Assembly: GCA_023105745.1 (NCBI GenBank)
Contig: JALGQZ010000019.1
Coordinates: 5,890,001 to 5,954,000 of the forward strand
DNA: 64,000 nucleotides
Direction of reading: 5' to 3'
DNA from: Austropuccinia psidii
Taxonomy: Eukaryota > Basidiomycota > Pucciniomycetes > Pucciniales > Sphaerophragmiaceae
The notes beneath the pieces are model-generated. The model saw nothing but the letters and a program-made list of their open reading frames with translations. It was not told where the DNA came from and made no database searches. The position numbers were made by a program, and so were the translations under genes. Below, piece after piece: positions 47,301 to 58,721 of this stretch; position 1 is the first letter of the stretch, and each line of letters starts with the position of its first letter.

Positions 47301-50246
47301 ATTGAGAGACCTTATCCACCACACTTAAGAAGACCTGCATATCCAGAAAGTCCAAAGTCAAGGGAAGCTCTAGAAATTCATATCAAAGAGCTTCTGGACC
47401 TTGGTGTAATAAGAAAAGTAGGCCACAATGAAGAAGTAGAAATAACTACACCAGTCATAGTGGCGTGGCATAATGGAAAATCCAGAATGGTTGGGGACTT
47501 TAGAGCTCTGAACAATTAAACTGTTCCAGACAGATACCCAATACCAAAAATCCAAATTGCCCTCACTCAAATATCTCAAGCAGTGTATATAACCACTATG
47601 GATGCCCTGAAAGGATTCCATCAAAATGTGGTGACACCAAGAGCAAGGAAATACTTGAGAATTATAGTTCATTGTGGAGTGTATGAATACTTAAGGATGC
47701 CCTTTGGTATTAAAAATGCACCTTCACACTTCCAAAGAATGATGAATGAAATTTTCCCTGAAGAACTCTCAGAGGGATGGTTAATCATCTACATAGATGA
47801 CATTATTATCAGTTCCAAGACTTGGGAGGAGCACATGTTCAGATTATCAAGAGTTTTGACAAAAATTAAATCAGTAAAACATGAAAATCTCCTTGAAGAA
47901 ATGTCATTTTGGACTTTAAGAACTTACAGCACTAGGACATGTTGTATCTGGTTTGTCCCTTGGAATTGACAAAAACAAAGTTGCAGCATTATTGCTAAAC
48001 CCCATGCCTCAGAATAAGAAGGAAATTCAGTCATTCTTAGGTTTTGCGGGATATTACAGGCAACACATTAAAGATTTTGCATCCATAGCAAGACCACTTT
48101 ATAAGCTGTGTCACAAAGACACAGTATTTGAAATGACTGTTGACAGAGTCAAAGCTTTTGAGTCTCTAAGAGAAGCATTGACCACTGCTCCACCCTTACT
48201 GATGCCAGACTTTAAATTGCCTTTCAAACTGTATATTGATGCATCAGGGGATGGACTGGGTGCTGCACTTCACAAAGCTCAGATCATAAATGATAAACCT
48301 GTAGAAGGACCCATATGTTTCATATCCAGGCAAATTAAAACAACTGAAGCCAGATATGGAGCAAGTCAGATGGAATGTCTATGCCTTTTCTGGGCCTTGG
48401 AGAAATTGAACTATTTCTTAGAGGGATGTGTTTTTGAAGTGATAAGAGATTGTACAGCTGTCAAATCACTTTTGAACATGAAAACACCAACAGACACATG
48501 CTCAGATGGCAAATAGCCATACAAGAATACAGAGGCAATATGACTATTGTTCATAAGGATGGGAATATTCATAAGAATGCAGATGGACTAATAAGATGGC
48601 CATTACCAAATAATATTGATAATCCTGCTTATGTGCCAGAAGAAGCTTCACCACAAATTCGAATAGAAGGAATAAGTTTTACAGACTTGAACACCACCTT
48701 CTTTGAAGAAGTCAGAAGTAGCTACACTCAAGATACGAATTGTAGCATCTTATGCCATTTACTTAACAAAGACTGTAAAGACAACTCTCTAATACATGCC
48801 TTGGATGGAGTATGGAGAAAATCTTATGATGAAGGAAGATTTCACTTACTGGATGGTATAATTTACCACAGAACCAAGCACACATGTGTCATGACAGTTG
48901 TAAACAGGTCATTAATCAATCTTGTACTGAAAGAATGCCATGATAGTCCCTTTTCAGGACATCTGTCTGAAGACAGAACAAGAGAGAAAGTAAAGACCTG
49001 CATATGGTGGCCAATGTGGCAGAAATATGTTGCAGAGTATTGCAAAACCTGTGACAGATGCCAAAAAGCAAATAAATCCACTGGCAAAAGACTTGGAAAT
49101 ATTATAAAAATCCAAGAACCAAACAGACCTTGGGAAATTGTCCATATGGATTGGGTAACTGGCCTACCACCAGTAGATGACAGGAGCTATAATGCTTGCC
49201 TCATAATTGTGGACAGATTTAGTAAAACTCCAATCTTTTTACCTTGCCACAAAGATGATACAGCCATGGATACAGCTCTTCTGATATGGAATAGAGTAGT
49301 GTCATGGACTGGAATATTTACAAATATCATCAGTGATAGAGATCCCAAATTCACTTCAGCACTATGGACAAATCTTCACCAATTATTTGGCATTAAACTG
49401 TCTTTCTCTACAGCCTACCACCCACAAACTGATGGCCTGGCTGAAAGGATGATCCAAACCTTAGAGGACATGGTGAGAAGATTTTGTGCATATGGCCTTG
49501 AATTCAAAGATTGTGATGGATTTACCCATGATTGGTGTACTCTGTTGCCAGCACTGGAATTAGCATATAAAACATCAATCCATGCCAGGACCAATCAGAC
49601 TCCTGCTATTCTAGAAAAAGGATGGAACCCCAAGTTACCCCAAGATTCCTTGAGGAAAGATCTGATTGAAATACATCCCACAGCTGCTAGCTTCAAAGGA
49701 ATTCTAGACAAAGGTAGAAAGCATGCAGTAAGATGCATGGAGGACTCTTTTGCATATGCTAAAGACAAATGGGATAAATCACATGCAACTCCAGATTTCA
49801 AAGTGGGGGACCTAGTTGTATCCACCACTAACTTCAATAACATCAAAGGATGTAAAAAGTTGAAATACTCCTTTGCAGGACTTTTTGTGATTAAGGCCCT
49901 CCATGGAGAAAATGCTGTTGAAGTAGAGTTGTCTGAAGAACTTAGCAATAAGCACCCTACATTTCCAGTAAGCTTGATAAAGCCATATAAATCTAGTGAT
50001 GCTGAGAAATTTCCCTTGAGGAATAAGATTTCCAAAGTTATACCTCCTATTGAGACATCTGGTACTAAGAAAGTTACCAAAGTTCTTAAAGAAAGGAAAT
50101 TAAGAACCAAGAAAGTAAGGGAATACCTTGTTAGGTACAGTGACCCAACTTGTGAAGATGAATGGTTGGAAGAAAAAGATATACCAGAAGCTACCAAACT
50201 CCTCAGAAGATTCAGACACACTAGAAACACCAATATTACAAAGTAA
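44332..50246 (+). pseudogene. F2 gag-pol polyprotein, near-complete with a few breaks
   Basis: Starts MPSTRSGASYNPSSSSQKG; the gag N-terminus shifts frame near 44725 and back near 44940. The open stretch 45133-47199 covers gag (LKEWPHFSGEGEYDHMEF), a zinc knuckle that lost its His (CHICQNTLQLANKC) and protease with the triad DPG (LLDPGAFCSCVG). RT is broken by TAA after 47199, TAA at 47203, TAA at 47515 and a shift near 47900; its active site reads IIYIDDIII. The 598-codon stretch 48450-50246 holds the end of RNase H and an apparently intact integrase ([10 protein letters not shown] ... [31 protein letters not shown]) with a chromodomain-like C-terminus (EYLVRYSDP ... DEWLEEKD). Confidence 0.94.
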
Positions 50247-50268
50247 TATTTTTTTTAGGGGGAGGGAA

Positions 50269-52092
50269 TGTGAGCCTTAGAGGTAATTTCATATACCCAA
50301 AAGACCACAAATACAAAAATAACATATTAATATAAATAAAATAAATTTATTTATATTATTAAAATAAAAATCAAAATATAAATATAAAATTATATTAAAA
50401 ATAAAAAAATTAATTACAATTTAAAAATAAAAATACATTAAATTTTGTAAGTATAAAATTACATTTATACTTGAAAAAATTAAATAAAAATGAAATTTTA
50501 ACAAAATTGTGAAAAAAATAAAATAGGAAAAAAGTTAAATAAAAATTATTATAGCTTTTTATTCAATAAATAAACACATAAAAATTATTTCACCATCGGA
50601 TTCCTCATAGAAAATCAGGTGGGGTCACCTCTGAGTGAAATTCTTGTAACTCAACTCTAAATAAGCTTAAATTAAGTTTTTAGTATTTTCAATACAAAAG
50701 TTGAAAATCCTCAAAATCTTAATTTAATTCACACCACATGTGCTGTTAACCATCAATTTTTGTGTTAAAATTGAGGTGTTGTGTTTAGTTTAGAAGTTAT
50801 GAGGAATTGAAGTATTTTCAATTGAATTCAATTGAAATGTCAAAATGTGCGCATGTATTACATAAGTGAACTTTGATTTAAATATGAGGTGTCAATTATT
50901 ACTGTATTGTACTTTACAATTGAATTGAATTACATATGTAAATTATAAGTATAATACATGATGAGGAATTAAAGGAAAAATAAATTGGAAAGATTAAATA
51001 TGGGGGGGAAAAGGAACTCCAGCTCTAAGGGGGAGCTAGACCCCCAAAGTCCTTGTTGACAGGCATGGGATGTCAAAATTCACGCGAAAGTTCATCACTT
51101 TTGGCCTGGAATTGAGTTACAGGGTCTGTGGACTCAATTGATGATGAGGTTTTGATACCAACTGGGGTAGTTTTAGCTGTTGCCAAGAGGGTAAAACTAC
51201 CCTTAAGATAAACCCATCAGAGTAAAAACAGTTTTAACTGGTTTCTACGTCTCTGACACACATTCTGACGTGTTTTGAAGGCTATAGGCCTGGTATCGCT
51301 ATAGTAATGGCTGATTTAAGGGACTAAAATGGCTAAAAATGGCTTAAACCAGCCCTTTTTGGTCTAAACCAGGGTTCAATGATGCCATAATTGGCTTTTC
51401 TGTTGTCAGACTGTTTTTCACGACTGACAAGAGAAAATTTTACTTTTGGAGTAAGAGAATTGATTTCTATAAAAGAATGTCTTCTTTGCCGCACTTTTCT
51501 TTTCATGTTAGAATCTTTTCCTTTTATAATTAGTTTAAACATTGTTAAACCAATCAATAAAAGATTCCAACCACCTTTCTTATATCATTTTAAACCTTTT
51601 AACCACGTGAACAAATCATTATAATCATTGTTTGTGACTCTTCCAATGTTTTTTACCCCTGAACCACCCCAAAAGTGAATTAAAGCATCTTTCATCACTG
51701 TAAACCTTGTCACTTTGTTTCCAAATTCACTCTGGTCACTTTTGGGCGTGTTTTCTCTTTAATATTCTTTTTAAATACTTTGTTCTTTAATTAATTGCTT
51801 GCAGTTCTTTGCTCAATTCATTCCAATTGAAATTGCTCTTGAAGAAATTTCTTTTGTAGCCTTAAAATATCTCTTGTAGAGTATTTTTTGGATAAACTTT
51901 TATTGTTGGTAAAACAATAAATTTTTATAATATTATTGTTTTATACTAATAAAGTTATAAACGATAAAATTGGCGTGTTTTCTCTTAAAAATAATATTCT
52001 TTACTATTTTTAATTGATTTTTACCTTATACAAATTTTCAGGACAGGAAAAGTACTTTATTTTTAATCAAAGTTTCATATCCACACCTTACA
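50269..52092 (+). repeat. 3' LTR of gypsy F2
   Basis: 1824 bp, after a T-run and the polypurine tract AGGGGGAGGGAA (50257-50268). Ends CACCTTACA followed by CAAAC. Confidence 0.95.
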
Positions 52093-53933
52093 CAAACCTT
52101 AATGATTCCTAAGAACTGCAAAGTAGTGAAGAAAAAACTCCAAGGGTGGATGAAGACACACTTATTTCAGAAATGGTAGATGAAATCCATCCTGAAAATG
52201 TTGAAACTAATTAACAAAAAAACCATCCACCAAAAATCAAAATAATAGGTCCTCGGCCTCCAACCTTGATCTCTAGTAACATCGATCAACTTAATTACTT
52301 CCTTTTCCCAGAAGAGGAAATTCTCTCATCACCAATACAATGACAATACCTTTCATTTACAAGAATGCGTTGAAATCTGAAAACAGGATCCTTTGGCAAG
52401 AAGCAATTGAAAAAGAACTCAACAACACAAATCAACATAATGTGTGGGAAGTCATCGACCTGAAGGAAGATTAAAAACTCATTGGCACAACTTGGATATT
52501 CAGGATCAAGAGTAATGATAGGAATGGGGCCACAGAATACAATGCAAAACTTTGTGCTCAAGGTTTGAGCCAAACACAAGGATGCGATTTCAACAAAACC
52601 TTTCCTCCAACAGGAAGACTGAACTCACTACACACTCTGATAGTGTTTTCCATCAATAACAATCTGGGATTTCACCAAATTGATGTAAAGAGCACCTTCT
52701 TGAATGCTGAACTCACTGAAACCATTTACTTAGCAATACCACAAGGACTAAACAAAGATTAGCAAAAAAAAATTACGTCTCAGGAAGGCTATATATGGTC
52801 TAAAACAGGCACCATTAGCATGGTACACTCAATTGAAAGAATGGTTGGTGAAAACAGGCTTCAGTGTGAATATAGTAGATCCTTGTGTTTTATTCAAGAA
52901 AAAATAACCACCAACATGGATATACATACACCTTGATGACACTTCAATCTTCAGAAAGAATGTCACCGTGCTCAAAGAAGAAATAAAAAGGGAGTTTGAC
53001 ATCAAAGATTTTGGACTAACGGACTTGATCATAGGTATAAAGGTGACACAACTGAACAGGGATATCATCTCAGACCAAAGACATTATTCTGAAGCCTTAA
53101 TAAATTTATATGGCATGAGTGATTGCAAAGAAACCTCCACTCCTCTGGTTCCAAATGAACACTTAGGACCTGCAACTGGAAAAGAAATTGAAAGTTTCAA
53201 GCTCCTAAAAGCCAACTTCAGGAGTGCTGTTGGCAGCATAAACTATCTAAGCTCAGCTACGCGCCACAATTTAGCTCACATAGTAGGTTCCTTATTGCAA
53301 TACCTTGAAAATCCTGGCATTTAGCAATGGAAGAGCTTTCTTCACATTTTACAGTATCTAAAGGGATCTCAAGAGTTAAGTCTTCTCTATCCTAGAAATG
53401 GCAAGGAAGGCATCATTGCATATAGTGATGCTGACTGGGGCAACTGGAAAGCAACCAGAAGATCAATATCCAATTATCTGGCCTCATTTGAAGGGGGGCT
53501 AGTGATTTGGAAGAATAGGAAACATCAATCTGTATCAACTTCGACTGCCAAAGCAGAGTATAAATCTCTGTGCAACCTAACATCAGAACTCCTTTGGCTT
53601 AAGCAATGGACAGCAGGAGTTGGGATAAGGAATGCACAGTCTCCAATTTTGATATGGAATGATAATCAAAGCTGCATAAACACTGCAAACAGTGATAGCA
53701 ACTTCAACAACAAGCATATGAAACACGTCCACATACAGATTCACTTCGTCAGGGAAGCAGTACAATCAAAAGATTTTTTACTGAAATATGTTTCAAGTGG
53801 AAACATGCTAGCTGATTTTTTGACCAAATCTTTCAATGGGAACATATTGGAAAGAGCACTATGTTCTCTGGGCATTTTGGGACTAAATGTGAGGGGGGAT
53901 GTCAGAGAATTGGCCAAAAAGAGCCATGATTAA
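52093..53933 (+). pseudogene. Copia C reverse transcriptase and RNase H (second part)
   Basis: After a degraded linker, RT begins near 52380 (NRILWQEAIEKEL, IGTTWIFRI), passes GLSQTQGCDFNKTFPP and IDVKSTFLNAEL, and has the active site IYIHLDDTSIF near 52930 with both Asp residues. RNase H follows (YSDADWGNW about 53420, STAKAEYKSL, NMLADFLTKS). Stops near 52475, 52760 and 53322 and a shift near 52775 break it. As in B and H the frame crosses the polypurine tract (GTGAGGGGGGA) and ends inside the 3' LTR. Confidence 0.9.
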
Positions 53934-54511
53934 CCATCTCCACCTTTAGCTCAAACACACCTAAGTATCCAAAGATGATCTAAAAAAGAAGACTTGCCAT
54001 GGATTCACCACAAATTGTAAATCAATGGCAGTCACTAGCACCTAAATAAAACCACTCCTTACTCCCCTCTCAGCCAATGATTCCAATCACTTCATATTTT
54101 CCTCTTCACTTCATATTTTCCTTCTCACTTCTGTTTCCTGATCTCTTTACGTTTCCTGAGCTTTTTTTTCTTTTTTTTCTTCTTCTTCTTTGTCTCATCT
54201 TAACTTCTTATTTTCTTGTCTCAATCAACTTCTCAACGTTCCTGGTGTCTCTCATCACCATTCTTGTTTTCTTACTTACTTGAATATACAATCTTTGTAA
54301 CTAGCATTGGTACAACCTCTTCCAGTGTTTCTTAACAATGTGATACTAACCCAATCTTTAACACAGCTTGTTGTAGCGCTACCATTATTCACAAATATAC
54401 CTCTATTCTTCTTATTACTTGTATTCCACCTCTTAGGTACTTAACTCTTTGTTGCTCTCTTTGTCTTACTGCTGTTAATTAAAACACCTCTTAGTTATTT
54501 CAGTTTTATCA
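53900..54511 (+). repeat. 3' LTR of copia C
   Basis: 612 bp, TGTCAGAGAATTGG to GTTTTATCA, followed by TTGGC (54512-54516) and the resumed ORF of element G. Confidence 0.94.
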
Positions 54512-54516
54512 TTGGC

Positions 54517-55081
54517 TAGTAGGGTAATCAATGCGAATACAATTAAAAAGGATAGCAATCCCAGTGCTAATCAGTCTTATGCAAATAACAATAACATGAA
54601 ATTCATTAGTGGTAGTAGCAGTATGCGGGATTTAAGCTTCAATAATAATGCAATAAATCAAATTTCAGATGCAAAATCTACTGTAAAGACCACCAATAGT
54701 AAAAAGAGTATTAACAAAGAGAATGGAATTTTTGATGAAATCAAAATGAAAAATCAAATTCAGCAATTCATAGGAAAGAGTATGATCGAGCAGTCTACAA
54801 AACTGAAGGAAACAATATCAATGGCTTTAAAGAATATTACAACAAACATTGATAAGCTATTCTTTCCAAATGAAGACTACAACAAACTGAAAATTTACAT
54901 TGAAGAAATAAAAAAACGCAAAAAGTCATTTTATTTTGAATTTCTAAATGAAGAAGAAATACAAACTTGTAACAACTTCTATGATTCAGAATATACAAAA
55001 CAAAAAGAACTTTATTTTAATAATTTCAAAACTAAAAATATTATCATGAAAATTCTAAATAAATACAGCTGTTATTATTAA
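54517..55081 (+). CDS. Element G ORF, 3' half (unknown protein)
   Basis: Continues the 38593 frame after the TTGGC duplication (SRVINANTIKKDSN) to a TAA at 55079, giving about 401 codons in total across both halves. The C-terminal 100 residues are Lys/Glu-rich and predicted-helical by eye (KLKETISMALKNITTNIDKL; YIEEIKKRKKSFYFEF), possibly coiled-coil. There are no catalytic motifs. The open frame on both sides of an old insertion argues that it was coding. Confidence 0.65.
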
Positions 55082-55111
55082 TTATAAATTACATTTATCT
55101 TTTTTTTATTA

Positions 55112-55130
55112 TTTTTTTAGTGTTATGAAA
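55112..55130 (+). other. Degenerate polypurine tract and U-run of element G
   Basis: TTTTTTTAG then TGTTATGAAA immediately before the 3' LTR. In F2 the same position reads TTTTTTTTAGGGGGAGGGAA. The T-run, AG and terminal GAA are aligned, but most of the purine block is lost in G. Confidence 0.5.
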
Positions 55131-55687
55131 TGTGAGCCTGCAAGCATGTACTGGCGTACCTGCTACACCATCTCCAACTCCAATTTCTATTTTTATTTAA
55201 TTATTAGGTTCAAAACTTAAGCTGAAAATTCAATTTTATGATTTTAAATATTGATGATGTCATAAAATCATTATATGAAATCATTTAATTTTGTAAATAT
55301 AATTACTATTTCATTTTGTTTTGATGATGTCATAAAATGCTTATATGAAATCATTCCAATTCTAGTATTTAGAATATTTAAGAGGATCATTCTTACCTTT
55401 GAATGATACCTCAGAGCTCAATTCTATATAAATTTTTTCACAGTTTAAATTGAATTATTTATTACTTTAAAGAATTCAAGACCTCTCAATTTTCAATTGT
55501 TAATTTCTATTACTTAAAAATTATAAATTATCTCTAATATTATTAGCGAAGCTCATTCCACTAATAATACTATAATTTAACTACAGTGACGTCTCTACTA
55601 TTTTATTTTAATACTATTCCACTTTTAATTGATTTATTAAGTTCCTTCTATATAAACTGGAAGTCACAAAAGAGAAACCAGCTTACA
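55131..55687 (+). repeat. 3' LTR of element G
   Basis: 557 bp, TGTGAGCCTG to CAGCTTACA, followed by ATTAG and the rest of the B2 LTR. Confidence 0.93.
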
Positions 55688-55692
55688 ATTAG

Positions 55693-55835
55693 TCCTGTTG
55701 TCATTAGACATAGTTGTTTTAATTTAGCCTCTTGCTATCTACCGTTGAGGCATGTTATTATTTCTGGTCATCTTAAATTACTTCACTCCTTGTTTATGAA
55801 ATACATGCATTCAGTATTATTCTCTGACAATATAT
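55693..55835 (+). repeat. B2 LTR, plus orientation, 3' end (right arm)
   Basis: Starts TCCTGTTGTCATTAG, directly continuing the LTR piece that ends at 37793, and ends CTCTGACA. It is the 3' terminus of the LTR split by G. Confidence 0.87.
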
Positions 55836-56413
55836 CAAAAAGAGATAAGACATGAGAGATAAGGAATAGGTAAAGTACCTAAAGGATAGAAACACTATAT
55901 AACAACTATTAAATAAGGCAACAAAGTAAGTGTAGAGTGAAGCTGAGTGCCACACCTAATACACAATAGCACTATAGCAATAAAACAATATAGTAAAAAT
56001 ATAAGACAAAAGGAAGAATAAGTAGTAAGTGAAGGCAGTTGAAAATATTTTGTTTTATCTGATCTTTTCTAAAAAAAACATAAAGAGAACTATAAATAAC
56101 AGTGTGATATTTGATAAGGACTAATTCAAAGTGTTTTCAATAAATGAGGTCTGTGGTTGGTCATCTGATACATCTCAGGCTCTCAGATGGTAAGTCTTAT
56201 GATCTAGTCTGCTGATTCTAGTGGTCGTTTCTTACCAAGAATACTAACACAAACAAATCTAAGTCAAAAACTGAAATATTTCCGAAGTTAAAATACAATT
56301 CCCTTTAAAAAAATATATCTATGACTCAAGTTCTCCAAGTAGAATGGGCAGAAGTGGTAGTGCATTCCTTTCTTACATACTAATGATTGATGTATGATCC
56401 TTACATGACTCTC
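55836..56413 (+). repeat. Inverted-duplication right arm
   Basis: Reverse complement of 35863-36153 followed by 8860-9146, contiguous here because neither B nor H inserted. It keeps the empty sites AATTC (56123-56127) and CTCTG (56411-56415). No gene is visible. Confidence 0.87.
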
Positions 56414-56964
56414 TGTTTGAGAACACATTATTTTCATGGTGAGTGAGGTCTTGCATTTCACATTCTGCCTCCTTTTCGATACGTGAATTGTACTTTTCAG
56501 GCATTGTCTCTCAATTCACACAAACACAGCTGTGAAAAAACTTACTTTCAAAACTCATCATTCAAGACCTAACCTCAATATTAATATTACTCATGATATC
56601 CTGGCACATTCTTCTCATTTCTCCATCTGAGTCTTATCTTTCTTTCCTCAACTAAAAACTCATCTCTTCCTCTTCTATATAATACTATGTTTTTTCCTTT
56701 AATTTATAAAAGATCAAAATCAAATAATAATCGACGTATATTTTATTAACTCTTCCTATTTCCTTTATATGATTTTTTGTGACTGGTAAAATTGTTTTCC
56801 TCACACATATTTACTTAAGATCACTTCCTTCTGTTATTAATTCACCTTTGTTCCAAAAAAAATCACCATAGGTATAATATAAAATCCATTTTTTATTCCA
56901 TGTTCTGTAGATACAAGCAAAATATTGAGCTGAAATTTTAGCTTTTTTGTTTTGAAAATTAACA
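56414..56964 (+). repeat. 5' LTR of copia L (probable)
   Basis: TGTTTGAGAACAC to AATTAACA, about 551 bp, chosen because the primer-like site follows directly. No partner LTR is visible. The first 18 or so bases are also found inverted at about 3695-3713, so the duplicated unit ended just inside this LTR. Confidence 0.6.
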
Positions 56965-56976
56965 TATTTACAGTCT
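56965..56976 (+). other. Primer binding site of copia L
   Basis: TATTTACAGTCT directly after the LTR, the same tRNA-Tyr anticodon-arm complement as in B and C with the first base changed and a shorter match. Confidence 0.5.
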
Positions 56977-57029
56977 CTATCAACTCATATATCATCAAAC
57001 TAAAAGACCTGCCTGCAAGATTAACAACA

Positions 57030-57959
57030 ATGACCAAAACAACAACCTACAAAAAATCATTCCAATCCTAACTGACAATAAGTATTCAGAATGTAAACCT
57101 AGAATGATTATTTGTTTAAAACAAAGAAGACTAAATCAGTACTGTACCAAACAATGCATTGCAGGAGATGGCAAGACACAAACACCAGTAGCAGAAGAAA
57201 AATTAGTAGATGCCAACGTTGAATCTTGCAGAATAATTACTAATTTCCTAGATTCAAGAACTTTTTCAGCTCTATTTACTTCTGAAGAAATCACACAAAA
57301 TAGTTTCTTACTATGGAAAAAATTTAAGGAAAGATTTTCATTTTCATCATTGAATAGCAAAGCCCAAATATGCAGAAAGTTTCACAGATTCACTTATGAA
57401 AATAGCCTCAAGAATTTCATTGCAAACACTAAAAACTGTCTCTTTGACATAGCATCAGTTGGGATAGCTGTGGAAGATGAAATTCTTGCATTCTTGATTC
57501 TCACTAAACTCCCTGAAGAATTCCATTCTCTAATAGAAAAAGCCACTTTAAAGGCTAATAATCAAGGAAATCCCAATGGTATTCTTAATGTATTTCATGA
57601 AGCAACTCAAAAAGAAGGAAAACTATCAGTGGACTCTGCCAAGGCTTTAGTTCTCAAAAAAAATGATTTGGTGTCAAAAATTGTTAATTACTGGAGCAAT
57701 GGCAGACACAATTTTATTGTCACCACCCATGAACCACAGATATGCTTGCAATTACATCCCAAATCGAGACCTGAAAGAAAAGATCAAAAATCCAACTTTA
57801 CCGTAGCTCAAGCTTTATTTATGCACAAGCAAAAGAAGATAAATCAAAAACAATCATTAACGGTAGTCCTTGATACAGGAGCTTCCAACCATATGGTCAA
57901 CAATAAATCATTCTTTGAATATTTACATCAACACCCCCAAACCAAAGTGGCTACTGGAT
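57030..57959 (+). pseudogene. Copia L gag and start of protease
   Basis: An ATG at 57030 is out of frame with the main open stretch, which begins by homology at IIPILTDNKYSE (about 57056) and runs open to the break. Gag shows SFLLWKKFKERFSF and KLPEEFHSLIEKA (UBN2-type), a zinc-like motif that lost its first Cys (YWSNGRHNFIVTTHEPQICL, about 57690-57750) and a protease with the canonical triad DTG (VLDTGASNHMVNNKSFF, about 57868). M interrupts it, and the codons after VATG are LTR of M, not copia. Confidence 0.85.
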
Positions 57960-58721
57960 TGTCACAGGGGCTCTTCGAAGTGAAGAGGGCCTGGCACTCA
58001 GTAAACTGGGACTCACTTATGGAGGGCTCAAAGATATGGTAAGAAGGAATACACTGAAGAGTGTTAAATATAAATTGCTAAAAGAATAAATATAAGAAAA
58101 GCAGCAACAAGAAATAAGAGTAAGAAATAGAAGAGCCAACCACAAACAAGTCCAAGTCCACTGTTTTAACCTGTCAGAATGGAAAGAGAAGGGTTAATAA
58201 GGATATGGTCACCCAACTCATACTGTACAGGCGAAGAAAGAAAAGGCAAAGACTAAATTAAAATTAAATAATTATAATACCCAATTATAAGGATAAGAAT
58301 AATTATAAAATAATAAATAAACTAAATTAATTAACTGGGGAAAAGTCCCCAGGGGGGAGAAAGAGGGTCTGGTATATGTGAGAGTCACCAGCCCTGATCC
58401 AGAGGAAGAATTTTCATGAGAATAATTGATGATTGAATTGAGTCTGGCCAATACAGGTCCTGTACAGCTGTACAGAACCTGTACAAGAGGTGTGGTGTAT
58501 TTGAGTGATCATACAGTTCCATACTGGTGTATTGAAACTGTATTGGGTGAATCCAACCTGTACAGGTATTGACAGGCTGTATTGATGTACCAAGCTGTAT
58601 GCATGTTTCAGAATGAAGATTGCTGAAACTGAATGCTGATGCAGATACTGGATTTGCTGATTTGGGGTGTTTGAGTGGGTGTATGAATGAATACCCTTAC
58701 CCCTGATGGATGGTTGTTACA
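57960..58721 (-). repeat. 3' LTR of chromovirus M
   Basis: On the minus strand TGTAACAACC to CCCCTGTGACA, 762 bp. The start is fixed by the polypurine tract (58722-58734). The end is placed where copia L coding stops (TGTCACAGG on plus). A shorter LTR starting at TGTCAGAATGG (58171) is the alternative. It contains two adjacent CTGTACAG palindromes (58460-58475) and several further CTGTAC/TACAGG repeats. Confidence 0.7.

Larger units (their letters stand above)
42034..52092 (+). mobile_element. Ty3/gypsy element F2 inside copia C (third nesting level)
   Basis: LTRs both 1824 bp, flanked by perfect CAAAC (42029-42033 and 52093-52097). The first 300 bases of the LTR pair differ at about eight sites by eye, the least diverged full pair in the window. 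Large open stretches survive (688, 187 and 598 codons), but stops and shifts break the polyprotein. Confidence 0.95.
39234..54511 (+). mobile_element. Ty1/copia element C inside element G
   Basis: LTRs of 613 and 612 bp (TGTCAGAGAATTGG ... TTTTATCA) flanked by TTGGC (39229-39233 and 54512-54516). Without F2 it is about 5.2 kb. The gag-pol is decayed. The target is the ORF of element G. Confidence 0.94.
37794..55687 (+). mobile_element. Element G: small non-autonomous LTR element carrying copia C
   Basis: LTRs of 556 and 557 bp (TGTGAGCCTG ... CAGCTTACA) flanked by ATTAG (37789-37793 and 55688-55692). Removing copia C leaves about 2.6 kb with only about 1.5 kb between the LTRs. No protease, RT or integrase is present. 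One open frame of about 401 codons is split by C. LTR ends TGTGAGCCT and CTTACA and the T-run before the 3' LTR match gypsy family F, suggesting F enzymes may move it in trans. I recognise no described family. Confidence 0.88.
56414..57959 (+). mobile_element. Ty1/copia element L, 5' part, truncated by M
   Basis: A putative 5' LTR, a primer-like site and gag plus protease follow in order. Coding similarity ends at VATG of the protease, where the LTR of M begins. The remainder is presumably to the right of M, outside the window. Confidence 0.8.

Noticed and set aside
58171..58721. Shorter M LTR beginning at TGTCAGAATGG
   Set aside because: It would leave 57960-58170 unexplained, whereas copia L coding stops exactly at TGTCACAGG (57960); kept as an alternative only.
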